Assembly (NCBI GenBank): GCA_002436065.1
Contig: DIXP01000027.1
Location: forward strand, 1-8,039
DNA from: Chloroflexi bacterium UBA6077
GTDB taxonomy: Bacteria; Chloroflexota; UBA6077
Direction of reading: 5' to 3'
DNA: 8,039 nucleotides
Below the pieces are notes generated by a model. It saw only the letters and a list, made by a program, of their open reading frames with translations, was not told the DNA's origin and did not search any database. Every line of letters begins with the position of its first letter. Position 1 is the stretch's first letter. This document shows, one piece after another, positions 1 to 6,379 of the stretch. The position numbers were made by a program, and so were the translations under genes.

Positions 1-13
1 GGGGGTTTTTCAT
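1..13 (-). CDS. 5' end of an unidentified divergent gene (partial)
   Basis: On the minus strand an ATG at 13-11 opens the reading M-K-N-P before the window ends. An AGGAG sits at 22-18, four bases upstream of the ATG. The position, back to back with the plus-strand catabolic operon and across a palindromic site, would suit a divergently transcribed regulator or transporter. Four codons say nothing about function, so identity is unknown and even the gene call rests only on the start codon and ribosome-binding site. Confidence 0.35.
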
Positions 14-48
14 GAGTCTCCTAGGTAAACTCGTGATATGGTCGCCCA

Positions 49-62
49 GTGGTCTATACCAC
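49..62. promoter_or_regulatory. Near-palindromic candidate operator (TGGT-N4-ACCA)
   Basis: GTGGTCTATACCAC is a 14-bp inverted repeat with six of seven base pairs matched. TGGT/ACCA half sites are typical of FadR-subfamily GntR regulators, although those usually have a spacer of about 3 bases rather than 4. It lies between the divergent start at position 13 and the plus-strand operon. On the minus strand it contains TATAGA, which could be a -10 for the left gene. Binding by any regulator is inferred. Confidence 0.35.
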
Positions 63-210
63 GAATGTGAACCTTGACCCTGTGGCGTGTGGGCATTCGA
101 GCATCTTGCCACTCCCCTTGGTGCCCAGATGGGTTGATGAGTTCGCTGCCTGCTCTCGTCTCCGCGAGACCATTAGGCAGCGGATTGATCTCGAAAACCC
201 CTGGCGGACC

Positions 211-254
211 GTCGACCTGGCCGAACGCTGCCGTTCGGACGCCAGTTGTCCGAC
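211..254 (+). other. Strong stem-loop in the operon leader
   Basis: CCGAACG (221-227) and CGTTCGG (232-238) form a perfect 7-bp stem around the loop CTGC. The stem can continue, past small bulges, through CTGG (217-220) with CCAG (242-245) and GTCG (211-214) with CGAC (251-254). The base of the structure abuts the AAAGGAGG at 255-262. No T run follows, so it is not a simple intrinsic terminator. The rest of 63-266 shows no convincing gene or promoter. Confidence 0.5.
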
Positions 255-266
255 AAAGGAGGTTAG

Positions 267-350
267 ATGCGCCGAGTCGAGATCTCAGGAGCGCTGGCCT
301 TCATGGATTGCATATCCAAGGCCGATGCCGGTCTCGCCGCGATAGTCTAG
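267..350 (+). CDS. 27-codon leader ORF with strong ribosome-binding site, function unknown
   Basis: ATG at 267 is preceded by AAAGGAGG (255-262) with a 4-base gap, the best Shine-Dalgarno match in the window. The frame runs 27 codons, starting MRRVEISGALAF and ending GLAAIV before TAG at 348-350. The lyase operon starts 42 bases further on. No family is recognised. It could be a translated leader peptide that works with the hairpin just upstream, the fragment of a lost gene, or chance. The other two frames show no plausible continuation after the stop. Confidence 0.3.
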   Translation: MRRVEISGALAFMDCISKADAGLAAIV

Positions 351-392
351 GATATGAGGCTGGAGAATCAGAAGTAGAGGGGGATTCCACTA

Positions 393-1649
393 GTGGGGCA
401 GACCATCGCCGAGAAGATATTCAGCCAGAAGGCAGGAAGGCCGGTGGCCGCCGGCGAGATCGTCGTGATCCCCGTGGATGTCGTCATGGCCCAGGACACG
501 AAGACGCCCATCGCCCTCGACGTGCTCCAGAGGTCCCAACTACCTGTTCGAATAGACCGGAAGAGGATTTCCTTCGTCATCGACCACAGGGTTCCCAGCA
601 CCAGCGAGCTGCACTCGAACTATCACGCGGCGATGCGCCGCGTGGCCGAGCAGGAGGACATCCCCCTGGTAGACGCGGGTAGCGGAACGGGACACATAGT
701 GGTGCCGGAGATGGGAAGGGTCCTCCCCGGGCATGTAGCGGTGGGGACCGATTCCCACGCCACGACCTACGGAGCGCTGAACGCCCTCGGTATCGCCATC
801 GGGTCTACGGAGCTGGTGTCTCTGCTGGCCACGGGCAAGCTGTGGTTCAAGGTCCCGCAGTCTATGCAGGTTACCCTGGCGGGCAGGCTCCAAGCAGGCG
901 TGTTTTCCAAAGACCTGATACTCCATGTAGTGGGCCTCTTCGGGGAGGCTGGAGCCAACTACCACTGCGTGGAATTCGCTGGTGAGGCGCTGAGCCACAT
1001 GTCCATGGACGCGCGCTTCACCATCAGCAACCAGAGCACTGACATGGGCGCCAAGGCTGCCATCATGGAGGCAGACGCCGTCACCAGGGAATGGCTCGAG
1101 GGTCGCTCCAGCGAGCTGTGGGAACCGGTTTCGCCCGACGCCGATGCCACCTACACTCGCAGGCTCGGGATAGATGCCAGTTCCCTGGAGCCTGTGGTCT
1201 CGGCGCCCCACAGGGTGGACAACGTTATCCCCGTTACGCAGGCTCTCGGCACACGAATCAACCAGGCAGCAGTGAGCACCTGCACCAACGGCCGGTTGGA
1301 GGACCTACAGATTGTGGCCGGGATACTCAAAGGTAAGCAGGTGGCCAAGGGAGTGAGGTTCTTCGTGGCGGCAGGAAGCCGAGAGATCCATCGACAGGCC
1401 ATGCGGCAGGGTATCCTGGAAACCCTCTTCGAAGCAGGGGTCATGATCCTAGCCCCTGGTTGCGCACCCTGCTCAACAGGTCTGAGACAGGCGATCCTCG
1501 GCGACGGTGAGGTGACCATTCAAGCCTCCAATCGCAACTTCCGGGGCCGTATGGGGAGCAAGAATGCATCTATCTACCTCGCGTCCCCGGCGACGGTGGC
1601 AGCCTCTGCCCTGAAGGGGTACATCGCCGACCCTCGAGAGCATTTCTGA
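393..1649 (+). CDS. Aconitase/3-isopropylmalate dehydratase family large subunit; candidate 2,3-dimethylmalate dehydratase large subunit (DmdA-like)
   Basis: This is the catalytic [4Fe-4S] subunit of a two-subunit hydro-lyase that moves water across a C=C bond of a di- or tricarboxylate. The 418 residues match the archaeal/HacA-type LeuC length. Seen: the opening MGQTIAEKIF typical of the family, D64-H65 in FVIDHRVP, G118-TDSH-122 followed by TTYGALNALGIAIGSTE, and the three cluster ligands C297 (STCTNGRLEDL), C357 and C360 (APGCAPCSTG). SNRNFRGRMG near residues 379-388 is also characteristic. The GTG start is set by AGAGGGGG at 376-383, nine bases upstream, and by the family N-terminus. The small subunit follows after 33 bases and an ICL-type lyase after that. 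No leucine genes are present, so leucine biosynthesis is unlikely. Homology to the E. barkeri enzyme is inferred from gene order, because sequence alone does not separate isopropylmalate, homoaconitate, citramalate and dimethylmalate enzymes. Confidence 0.88.
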   Translation: MGQTIAEKIFSQKAGRPVAAGEIVVIPVDVVMAQDTKTPIALDVLQRSQLPVRIDRKRISFVIDHRVPSTSELHSNYHAAMRRVAEQEDIPLVDAGSGTGHIVVPEMGRVLPGHVAVGTDSHATTYGALNALGIAIGSTELVSLLATGKLWFKVPQSMQVTLAGRLQAGVFSKDLILHVVGLFGEAGANYHCVEFAGEALSHMSMDARFTISNQSTDMGAKAAIMEADAVTREWLEGRSSELWEPVSPDADATYTRRLGIDASSLEPVVSAPHRVDNVIPVTQALGTRINQAAVSTCTNGRLEDLQIVAGILKGKQVAKGVRFFVAAGSREIHRQAMRQGILETLFEAGVMILAPGCAPCSTGLRQAILGDGEVTIQASNRNFRGRMGSKNASIYLASPATVAASALKGYIADPREHF

Positions 1650-1682
1650 GTGGAAAGCAGCACAGGATAGGGAGTGGTGAGG

Positions 1683-2183
1683 ATGACGTTGCGAGGCAAG
1701 GCCCATAAGCTGGGGAATAACGTCAGTACGGACATCCAGGCCTCCAACAAGTATAGACCTGTCGGTACGACGGTCGAGGAGGTAGTCAGCCAGCTATTCG
1801 CCGAATTGGACCCAGAGCTGTCGAAGCGCGTTCGGCCCGGGGACATCCTGGTAGCAGGCGAGGTTTTCGGGATGGTCTCCTCTCGGGAGGATGCTGTCAC
1901 CGTCCTGAAGACTGCCGGTTTCACTGTCGTCCTAGCCAAGTCCTTCGGCAACCTGTTCTACCGCAACGCCATCAACCTGGGTTTGCCGGCACTTGAGGGT
2001 AACACCGATGGTATCGCGACAGGTGATGACCTGGAGATAGATCTCGCCACCGGCAGGGTAACCAACCACACCAAAGGCACGACAACTCAAGCCACGATCC
2101 TGCCAGCACCGATCCTCAGGTTGGTCGAAGATGGTGGCATTATCGAGCACCTGAAGAAGCACGGTGACTTCGCCGTCGCGTGA
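1683..2183 (+). CDS. Aconitase/3-isopropylmalate dehydratase family small (swivel) subunit; candidate DmdB-like
   Basis: This is the swivelling subunit that completes the active site of the upstream large subunit and largely sets substrate choice. The 166 residues match the LeuD/archaeal small-subunit length. Numbered from ATG 1683, one sees GNNVSTD (11-17, family GDNIDTD), GEVFGMVSSRED (59-70) and AKSFGNLFYRNAINLGLP (85-102). GGAG at 1671-1674 lies eight bases before ATG 1683. In-frame GTG codons at 1674 and 1677 are possible but worse placed, and the family N-terminus favours the ATG. In the swivel motif the usual N-F-G-x-G-S-S-R-E reads V-F-G-M-V-S-S-R-E, so the second Gly is Val and the Asn is Val, while the SSRE substrate-contacting residues are kept. 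The loop after TDIQASNKY, where these enzymes read the substrate side chain, does not match the usual isopropylmalate YLRY/YLVY form. Confidence 0.87.
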   Translation: MTLRGKAHKLGNNVSTDIQASNKYRPVGTTVEEVVSQLFAELDPELSKRVRPGDILVAGEVFGMVSSREDAVTVLKTAGFTVVLAKSFGNLFYRNAINLGLPALEGNTDGIATGDDLEIDLATGRVTNHTKGTTTQATILPAPILRLVEDGGIIEHLKKHGDFAVA

Positions 2184-2187
2184 AACG

Positions 2188-2245
2188 CGACTCCTTCTGG
2201 ACCAGGGTGTCATGGCAGCCGGGTGTTCCTGCCTACCGGGAGTCG
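2188..2245 (+). other. Nested inverted repeats in the small-subunit/lyase gap
   Basis: CGACTCC (2188-2194) pairs with GGAGTCG (2239-2245), and inside it GGCAG (2214-2218) pairs with CTGCC (2229-2233). The structure fills most of the 100-base gap between the hydro-lyase and the lyase genes and ends about 24 bases before the lyase Shine-Dalgarno. There is no T run, so it looks more like an mRNA stability or processing element than a terminator. No function is shown. Confidence 0.3.
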
Positions 2246-2283
2246 GACCAGCAGCGAGAAGGGGATTTGGAGGTTGATCGCCA

Positions 2284-3234
2284 GTGAGCAAGGCAAGGCG
2301 ACTTCGGGAGTTGATGGAGCAACCAGGGGTAATCCTTTGCCCTGGGGTCTATGATTGCGTATCAGCAAAGCTCGCTGAGCGCGCCGGTTTCCCCACAGCG
2401 GGGATCAGCGGCGCTGGCCTAACGGCTAGCCTTCTTGGTTACCCTGATGTGGGGTTGCAGAGCTTCTCCGAGATCTTGAACCAGGCGCGCAATATTGCCC
2501 GCTCCGTGGACATCCCCATCACCATTGACGCCGATACAGGCTACGGCAATGCCCTTAACGTGATGAGGGCAACTCGCGAGTTCGAGGCAGCGGGCCTGGC
2601 CGGAATGATGATGGAAGACCAGACCTTTCCGAAGCGATGCGGTCACTTCGAGGGCAAGAAGGTCATTTCGGCCGATGAAATGGCTACAAAGATCAGGGCC
2701 GCATGTCAAGCTAGGCGGAGCGACGACTTCGTCGTGTTGGCCCGCACGGACGCTTTGGCCGTCGAGGGTTTCGACAAGACCATCCAACGGGTTCTCATCT
2801 ACTGCGAGGCGGGGGCGGACATGGTCTTTGTCGAGGCCAGCGCCTCCCTGGAGCATATCCGCCAGATACCCAAGCTCGTGCCAAGACCGACGAAGATAAC
2901 CCAGCAAGAAGGCGGCAAGACGCCGACCTTCCACTATCAGCAGCTGCATGAGATGGGATACAAGCTGATAGCCTTCCCGAGCCTCCTTCAGCGTGCTCAG
3001 ATCAAGGCGGGTTTGGATGCCCTCGAGGTACTGGAGAGGGAGGGCCATACCACATCTCTCTATCCGGATAGGATCTGCGATCACGTCGCTCGCAGCGAGC
3101 TTCTGGGGATGGCACAGTTCTACGAACTGGAGGAGAGCCTGTATGGACCACTGCTGGACACGGAGGGAAGCCAGCGGAACGAATTGAGACAGCGAGCTGA
3201 TCTGAGCGCCTCGGACCTCCAGATACCAATCTGA
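2284..3234 (+). CDS. Isocitrate lyase/PEP mutase superfamily C-C lyase; candidate 2,3-dimethylmalate lyase (Dml-like)
   Basis: This is a cytosolic TIM-barrel lyase that cleaves a 2-hydroxy-dicarboxylate by retro-aldol chemistry with Mg2+; 316 residues is near the usual length of about 290-315. Seen: SGAGLTASLLGYPDVGL (42-58, substrate phosphate/carboxylate loop), the metal-binding DADTGYG (82-88), E111-D112, the catalytic loop K117-R-C119-G-H121, R154 in LARTDA and E184 in FVEA. The Cys of KRCGH is the acid/base residue in isocitrate, methylisocitrate and dimethylmalate lyases, and argues against an oxaloacetate decarboxylase. QQEGGKTP at 207-214 is closer to the Dml/PEP-mutase branch than to PrpB. 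The GTG start has GGAGG at 2269-2273, ten bases upstream. The gene follows an aconitase-type dehydratase pair, the same order as dmdA-dmdB-dml in nicotinate fermenters, where the products are propionate and pyruvate. Alternatives are a 2-methylisocitrate lyase or another alkylmalate lyase. Confidence 0.88.
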   Translation: MSKARRLRELMEQPGVILCPGVYDCVSAKLAERAGFPTAGISGAGLTASLLGYPDVGLQSFSEILNQARNIARSVDIPITIDADTGYGNALNVMRATREFEAAGLAGMMMEDQTFPKRCGHFEGKKVISADEMATKIRAACQARRSDDFVVLARTDALAVEGFDKTIQRVLIYCEAGADMVFVEASASLEHIRQIPKLVPRPTKITQQEGGKTPTFHYQQLHEMGYKLIAFPSLLQRAQIKAGLDALEVLEREGHTTSLYPDRICDHVARSELLGMAQFYELEESLYGPLLDTEGSQRNELRQRADLSASDLQIPI

Positions 3235-3283
3235 AACGCCCCGGACCGAAAAGGAGCAGAAGCACCAGCGGGCGGTGCGCCCC

Positions 3284-3317
3284 CGAAGCTAGGCTCCAGC
3301 AGTGAAGCCTAGCTTCG
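3284..3317. terminator. 11-bp perfect hairpin between convergent operons
   Basis: CGAAGCTAGGC (3284-3294) and GCCTAGCTTCG (3307-3317) are perfect inverted repeats around a 12-base loop. It lies 50 bases after the lyase stop and 15 bases beyond the flavoprotein stop, where a shared bidirectional terminator would be expected. Neither side has a clear T run, so intrinsic termination would be weak. A smaller hairpin, GCACC (3262-3266) with GGTGC (3274-3278), sits just before it. Confidence 0.5.
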
Positions 3318-3331
3318 TCGATTCCATGGCA

Positions 3332-4984
3332 TCACCGGCAGATCCGGACAACCTGCAGGTCAGGGCCGTTCCGGCCAGGGGACACTACGATGTTGGCAAG
3401 CCACTCGGCATCGTTCTGGCGCGGATGGTCGGTCCTGAAGTGGGCTCCCCGGCTCTCCGTGCGGCGAAGCACCGCCCTGAGGATGATCTCACCGACCTCC
3501 AGCATGTTGCGCAATTCCACGATCCTCGGTATGTCGCCTGGGCGGCTAGCACCAACGACGACGGCCTCGGCCTTGAGACCAGCAAGACAGGCCAGGGCGG
3601 CTTCGGTGCTGGAGACACATCGCTCCAACCCAGCGCCGGCCAGCATCACGGATCGCAGCCGCTCCAGGTAGGGCCCGATATCCACCGAAGCCTTCTCCAT
3701 CGCCTCGATACCCAGGCGGGCCCTCTCCAGGGCATCCGCCGGCAATGGCGGAGTAGATGCACGTGAGGCATAACCCGCTGCCTCCTGCCCGGCAATCTGC
3801 CCAAACACCACCGCTTCCGAGAGACCGTTGCTGCTGAGGCGGTTTGCCCCGTGAACCCCTGCCGCCACCTCCCCAGCGGCGTAGAGCCCCTGGATATCGG
3901 TGGCACAATGAGCATCGACGATCACCCCGCCCATCATATGATGGACAGCCGGGGCCACCTCCATGGGATCCTTGAGGGGATCGGTGCCATGGCGAAGAAG
4001 CCTGGGTATGGCGTGCCCAGATATGTGGGACAGCGCGGTGGGGTCCACGCGGGTTGCGTCCAAATAGACCGCCCCATGCTCGCTGCCCCGCCCCTCGACG
4101 ATCTCTCGATAGATGGCCCGCGAGGTGACAGCCCGAGTGCTGCGCTCCATTCGCTCCAGGTCATAGCGCGCCATGAACCGCTCGCCGAGGCGATTCAGCA
4201 GCCAGGCCCCTTCTTGTCCCAAGAGGGCACCACCTGTGCTTCCACCCCGCAAGCCCAACGGCCACGCCAGGGCAGTGGGGTTGAACTGGATGAACTCCAT
4301 GTCAGCCAGCCGAGCACCGGCCCGGTAGGCAACGGCGTAACCGTCGCCTGTCAGATCCGAATTGTTGCTGGTGAGGGGAAAGAGCTGACCAGCCCCTCCG
4401 CACGCCAGCACGACCGCCTTCGCCTGAAAGGCCACCAGTTCGTCCCGTTCTGGAACGTATCCGAAGGCCCCGACTACCTGATCGCCGATGCGGGCGAGGT
4501 CCAGCAGTATGGCACCTTCGAGCAGCCGTATCCCTTCCTTGCGAGCAATCGAACCCAGCACCTCGAATAGCTGGCGCATCCCGCCGCCTGCGGTACGCAC
4601 GCTGCGTCTGTAGGCCTGGGCTGGGGCCATGTATTGGGCAATCTGATCCCTCTCCGTGGCGAAGGCAACCCCCTCGGCTTGTAGCTCGAGGATGGCGGCC
4701 GGTGCCATCTCGCCCAGTAGCCGCACCAGATGGGGATTGCCTATCTGGCTGCCACCGGCCATGGTATCGGAGAAGTGGGCCTCCGGACTGTCATCGGGGT
4801 CGGCCACCCTAAGGGCAGCACTGAAGCCGCCTCCAGCCCTAGCAGAGTTGCCGCTAGCTCCCAGCCTTCTCTTCAGGACTGTGATAACGGAGGCGCCTGC
4901 CTTCCTTGCCGCTAGTGCCGCTCGAACACCGGCCAGGCCTCCACCCACGACCAGGACATCACACTGCATCGTCTCGGTGTTCAT
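3332..4984 (-). CDS. FAD-dependent oxidoreductase, fumarate reductase/succinate dehydrogenase flavoprotein/L-aspartate oxidase type
   Basis: This flavoenzyme class oxidises a succinate-like CH-CH bond or reduces a fumarate-like C=C bond. Seen over 550 residues: an FAD Rossmann motif GGGLAG (14-19), SGNSARAGGG (44-53), ACGGAGQLF (194-202), the MEFIQFNPT segment (229-237), TRAVTSRAI (283-291, region of the catalytic Arg), HHMMGG (348-353), the FAD-closing GEVAAGVHGANRLSSNGL (371-388), a helical C-terminal domain and ESRGAHFRTDHP (510-521). The position where SdhA/FrdA carry a covalent FAD histidine reads Ser-Ala, so FAD should be non-covalent, as in AspO. No signal peptide, heme domain or membrane segment is visible, and no FrdB-type iron-sulfur subunit is encoded nearby. 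GGGAGG at 4997-4992 lies seven bases before the ATG. The gene starts 21 bases after the MmgE/PrpD stop, so the two are surely cotranscribed. NAD biosynthesis is unlikely because nadA and nadC are absent. Substrate unknown. Confidence 0.87.
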   Translation of the reverse strand: MNTETMQCDVLVVGGGLAGVRAALAARKAGASVITVLKRRLGASGNSARAGGGFSAALRVADPDDSPEAHFSDTMAGGSQIGNPHLVRLLGEMAPAAILELQAEGVAFATERDQIAQYMAPAQAYRRSVRTAGGGMRQLFEVLGSIARKEGIRLLEGAILLDLARIGDQVVGAFGYVPERDELVAFQAKAVVLACGGAGQLFPLTSNNSDLTGDGYAVAYRAGARLADMEFIQFNPTALAWPLGLRGGSTGGALLGQEGAWLLNRLGERFMARYDLERMERSTRAVTSRAIYREIVEGRGSEHGAVYLDATRVDPTALSHISGHAIPRLLRHGTDPLKDPMEVAPAVHHMMGGVIVDAHCATDIQGLYAAGEVAAGVHGANRLSSNGLSEAVVFGQIAGQEAAGYASRASTPPLPADALERARLGIEAMEKASVDIGPYLERLRSVMLAGAGLERCVSSTEAALACLAGLKAEAVVVGASRPGDIPRIVELRNMLEVGEIILRAVLRRTESRGAHFRTDHPRQNDAEWLANIVVSPGRNGPDLQVVRICR

Positions 4985-5005
4985 GTCATTGCCTCCCGAA
5001 ATCAG

Positions 5006-6349
5006 TCACAGCGGCACCGTGGCCCTCGCCAGTTCGCCCACGTCTGCCAGCTCATCCAGACCCCGCACCAGGCCCACCACCCGGTCGGCGCCCCGCGGCC
5101 CCAGTACCGGCTCCGCCAGGGAGCGGAACTTGGCCTCCAACGCCTCCTGGCTCATCGGGTTGTCGCGACTGCCGGTGCAGTGTTCCACATGTCTCTCCAG
5201 CACCCGGCCGTCGCGCAGGGTGATCCGTATCCACGCCTCGTCCTTGCGAACGGCCTCGTCCGTTTGGATCGTCACCCGGTCGCGAAGCCCCGCCACCTCG
5301 GGGTCGTCTACCCGGGCATCGGTGTACTGGGCTACCCGAGCCTCTCCATCGATCAGCGCCACGGCTGCGCAGTGCACGGTGCTGAACTTACCCTCCAGAC
5401 CAGTCCGAGGCTTCATCTTACCCATGGCGAACATGGTGTAGGGGTTCGTCCGCGCGTGGATCGACTCAACGTCCCCTGCCTTCAGCCCGTGCTCGTTGCG
5501 TAGCTCGATCACCCCGTCTATGGCAGGGTGAGCGACGACCCCACAGGAGTAGGGCTTGAAGCCGCCCTGCAGCATCTCCCAGTGCGCCCCCAACCCCTCG
5601 GACAGGGCGTCAAGATCCCTCTTTCTCGCGAAAGCCCATCCAACGCCACGGGAAGCCTCCAGCACCTGCTCGCTGCTGTCCAGCCCCTTCTCCGCCAGGA
5701 GGCCCGCCATAACGCCGTGCATAGCGGCCTTGCCAGGGTGGAAAGCCTTGCACATGGAGCCGTGCACCTCGCCGATGCCCGACGCGGAGGTGCCTGCGAT
5801 GCCCAGGGCGTAGGCCGTTCGCCTCGCGTCGAGCCCCAGCAGTCTGGACGCAGCGGTCGCCGCACCGAGGGTGCCCATGGTGGCGGTTACGTGCCATCCG
5901 CCCTCCTGTACGGCCCTGCCCAGACCACGGCTCACTCGAGCGGCCAGCTCAAAGCCCAGGGCGAAAGCGGCAATCGCCTCGCGCCCCGACAGCCGCTTCC
6001 ACTCCCCCAGGGCCAGCACAACCGGTAGAATCGGCGACGTCCCGTGCAGAATAGTCTCCGGCGGCATGTAGCTGTCGTCATAGTCCAGGACGTGAGCCAT
6101 ATAGCCGTTCAGCAGCGCCGCGAAGGTGGCGTTGAGCCGGGTCCCCCTTCCGATAACCGTGGCCTGGGGGTTTCCTCCCATCTCCTCGGCATAGGCCATG
6201 AGCGATCCCACGGCCGGATGCCCCACCGCACCCAGCGCTACCCCGATCCCATCCAGGACATACTGCTTCGCCCGATGGGCGACCTCGGGAGGCAACTCCC
6301 TGTAGGGAGTCTCCGAGACGAATCTGGCAAGATCCAGTGTCACACCCAT
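5006..6349 (-). CDS. MmgE/PrpD family protein (dehydratase, decarboxylase or epimerase of a polycarboxylate)
   Basis: The MmgE/PrpD family includes 2-methylcitrate dehydratase, cis-aconitate decarboxylase and iminodisuccinate epimerase, all metal-free enzymes acting on acidic substrates. The 447 residues match the family length. Seen: LDYDDSY (88-94), the conserved His102 in LHGTSP, GGWHVTATMGTLGAA (150-164), GSMCKAFHPGKAAMHG (197-212), KPYSCG (265-270) and KFSTVHC (321-327), followed by the smaller lid domain. GGAGAG about seven bases upstream supports ATG 6349. It is the second or third gene of the minus-strand unit, 30 bases after the CGH-motif gene and 21 bases before the flavoprotein. 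The family splits functionally in ways the eye cannot resolve, and no citrate synthase gene is present to support a full methylcitrate cycle. A dehydratase or epimerase acting on an alkylmalate or alkylsuccinate intermediate is the contextual inference. Confidence 0.88.
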   Translation of the reverse strand: MGVTLDLARFVSETPYRELPPEVAHRAKQYVLDGIGVALGAVGHPAVGSLMAYAEEMGGNPQATVIGRGTRLNATFAALLNGYMAHVLDYDDSYMPPETILHGTSPILPVVLALGEWKRLSGREAIAAFALGFELAARVSRGLGRAVQEGGWHVTATMGTLGAATAASRLLGLDARRTAYALGIAGTSASGIGEVHGSMCKAFHPGKAAMHGVMAGLLAEKGLDSSEQVLEASRGVGWAFARKRDLDALSEGLGAHWEMLQGGFKPYSCGVVAHPAIDGVIELRNEHGLKAGDVESIHARTNPYTMFAMGKMKPRTGLEGKFSTVHCAAVALIDGEARVAQYTDARVDDPEVAGLRDRVTIQTDEAVRKDEAWIRITLRDGRVLERHVEHCTGSRDNPMSQEALEAKFRSLAEPVLGPRGADRVVGLVRGLDELADVGELARATVPL

Positions 6350-6379
6350 ACTACACTCTCCAATCCCTCATCCACGATC

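Noticed and set aside
74..102. TTGACC as a -35 box for the lyase operon
   Set aside because: No acceptable -10 hexamer at 16-18 bases downstream; no convincing plus-strand promoter was seen in 63-392.
49..345. 98-codon plus-strand open frame in the leader
   Set aside because: No ribosome-binding site at its start, and a low-complexity Arg/Pro/Ser-rich composition typical of GC-rich non-coding frames. The best Shine-Dalgarno of the region serves a different frame at 267.
540..1211. Long antisense frame over the large hydro-lyase subunit
   Set aside because: It is a mirror of the codon pattern of a clearly identified gene, with no motifs and no start signal.
393..2183. Leucine biosynthesis leuCD
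   Set aside because: No leuA or leuB nearby, an ICL-type lyase follows, and the small-subunit motifs deviate. Not excluded, only less likely.
3851..4570. Long plus-strand frame over the flavoprotein
   Set aside because: It is opposite a well-conserved FAD enzyme; the translation has no family features.
4656..5441. 261-codon plus-strand frame across the flavoprotein and MmgE/PrpD junction
   Set aside because: Ser/Arg/Pro-rich translation spanning two real minus-strand genes and their intergenic gap.
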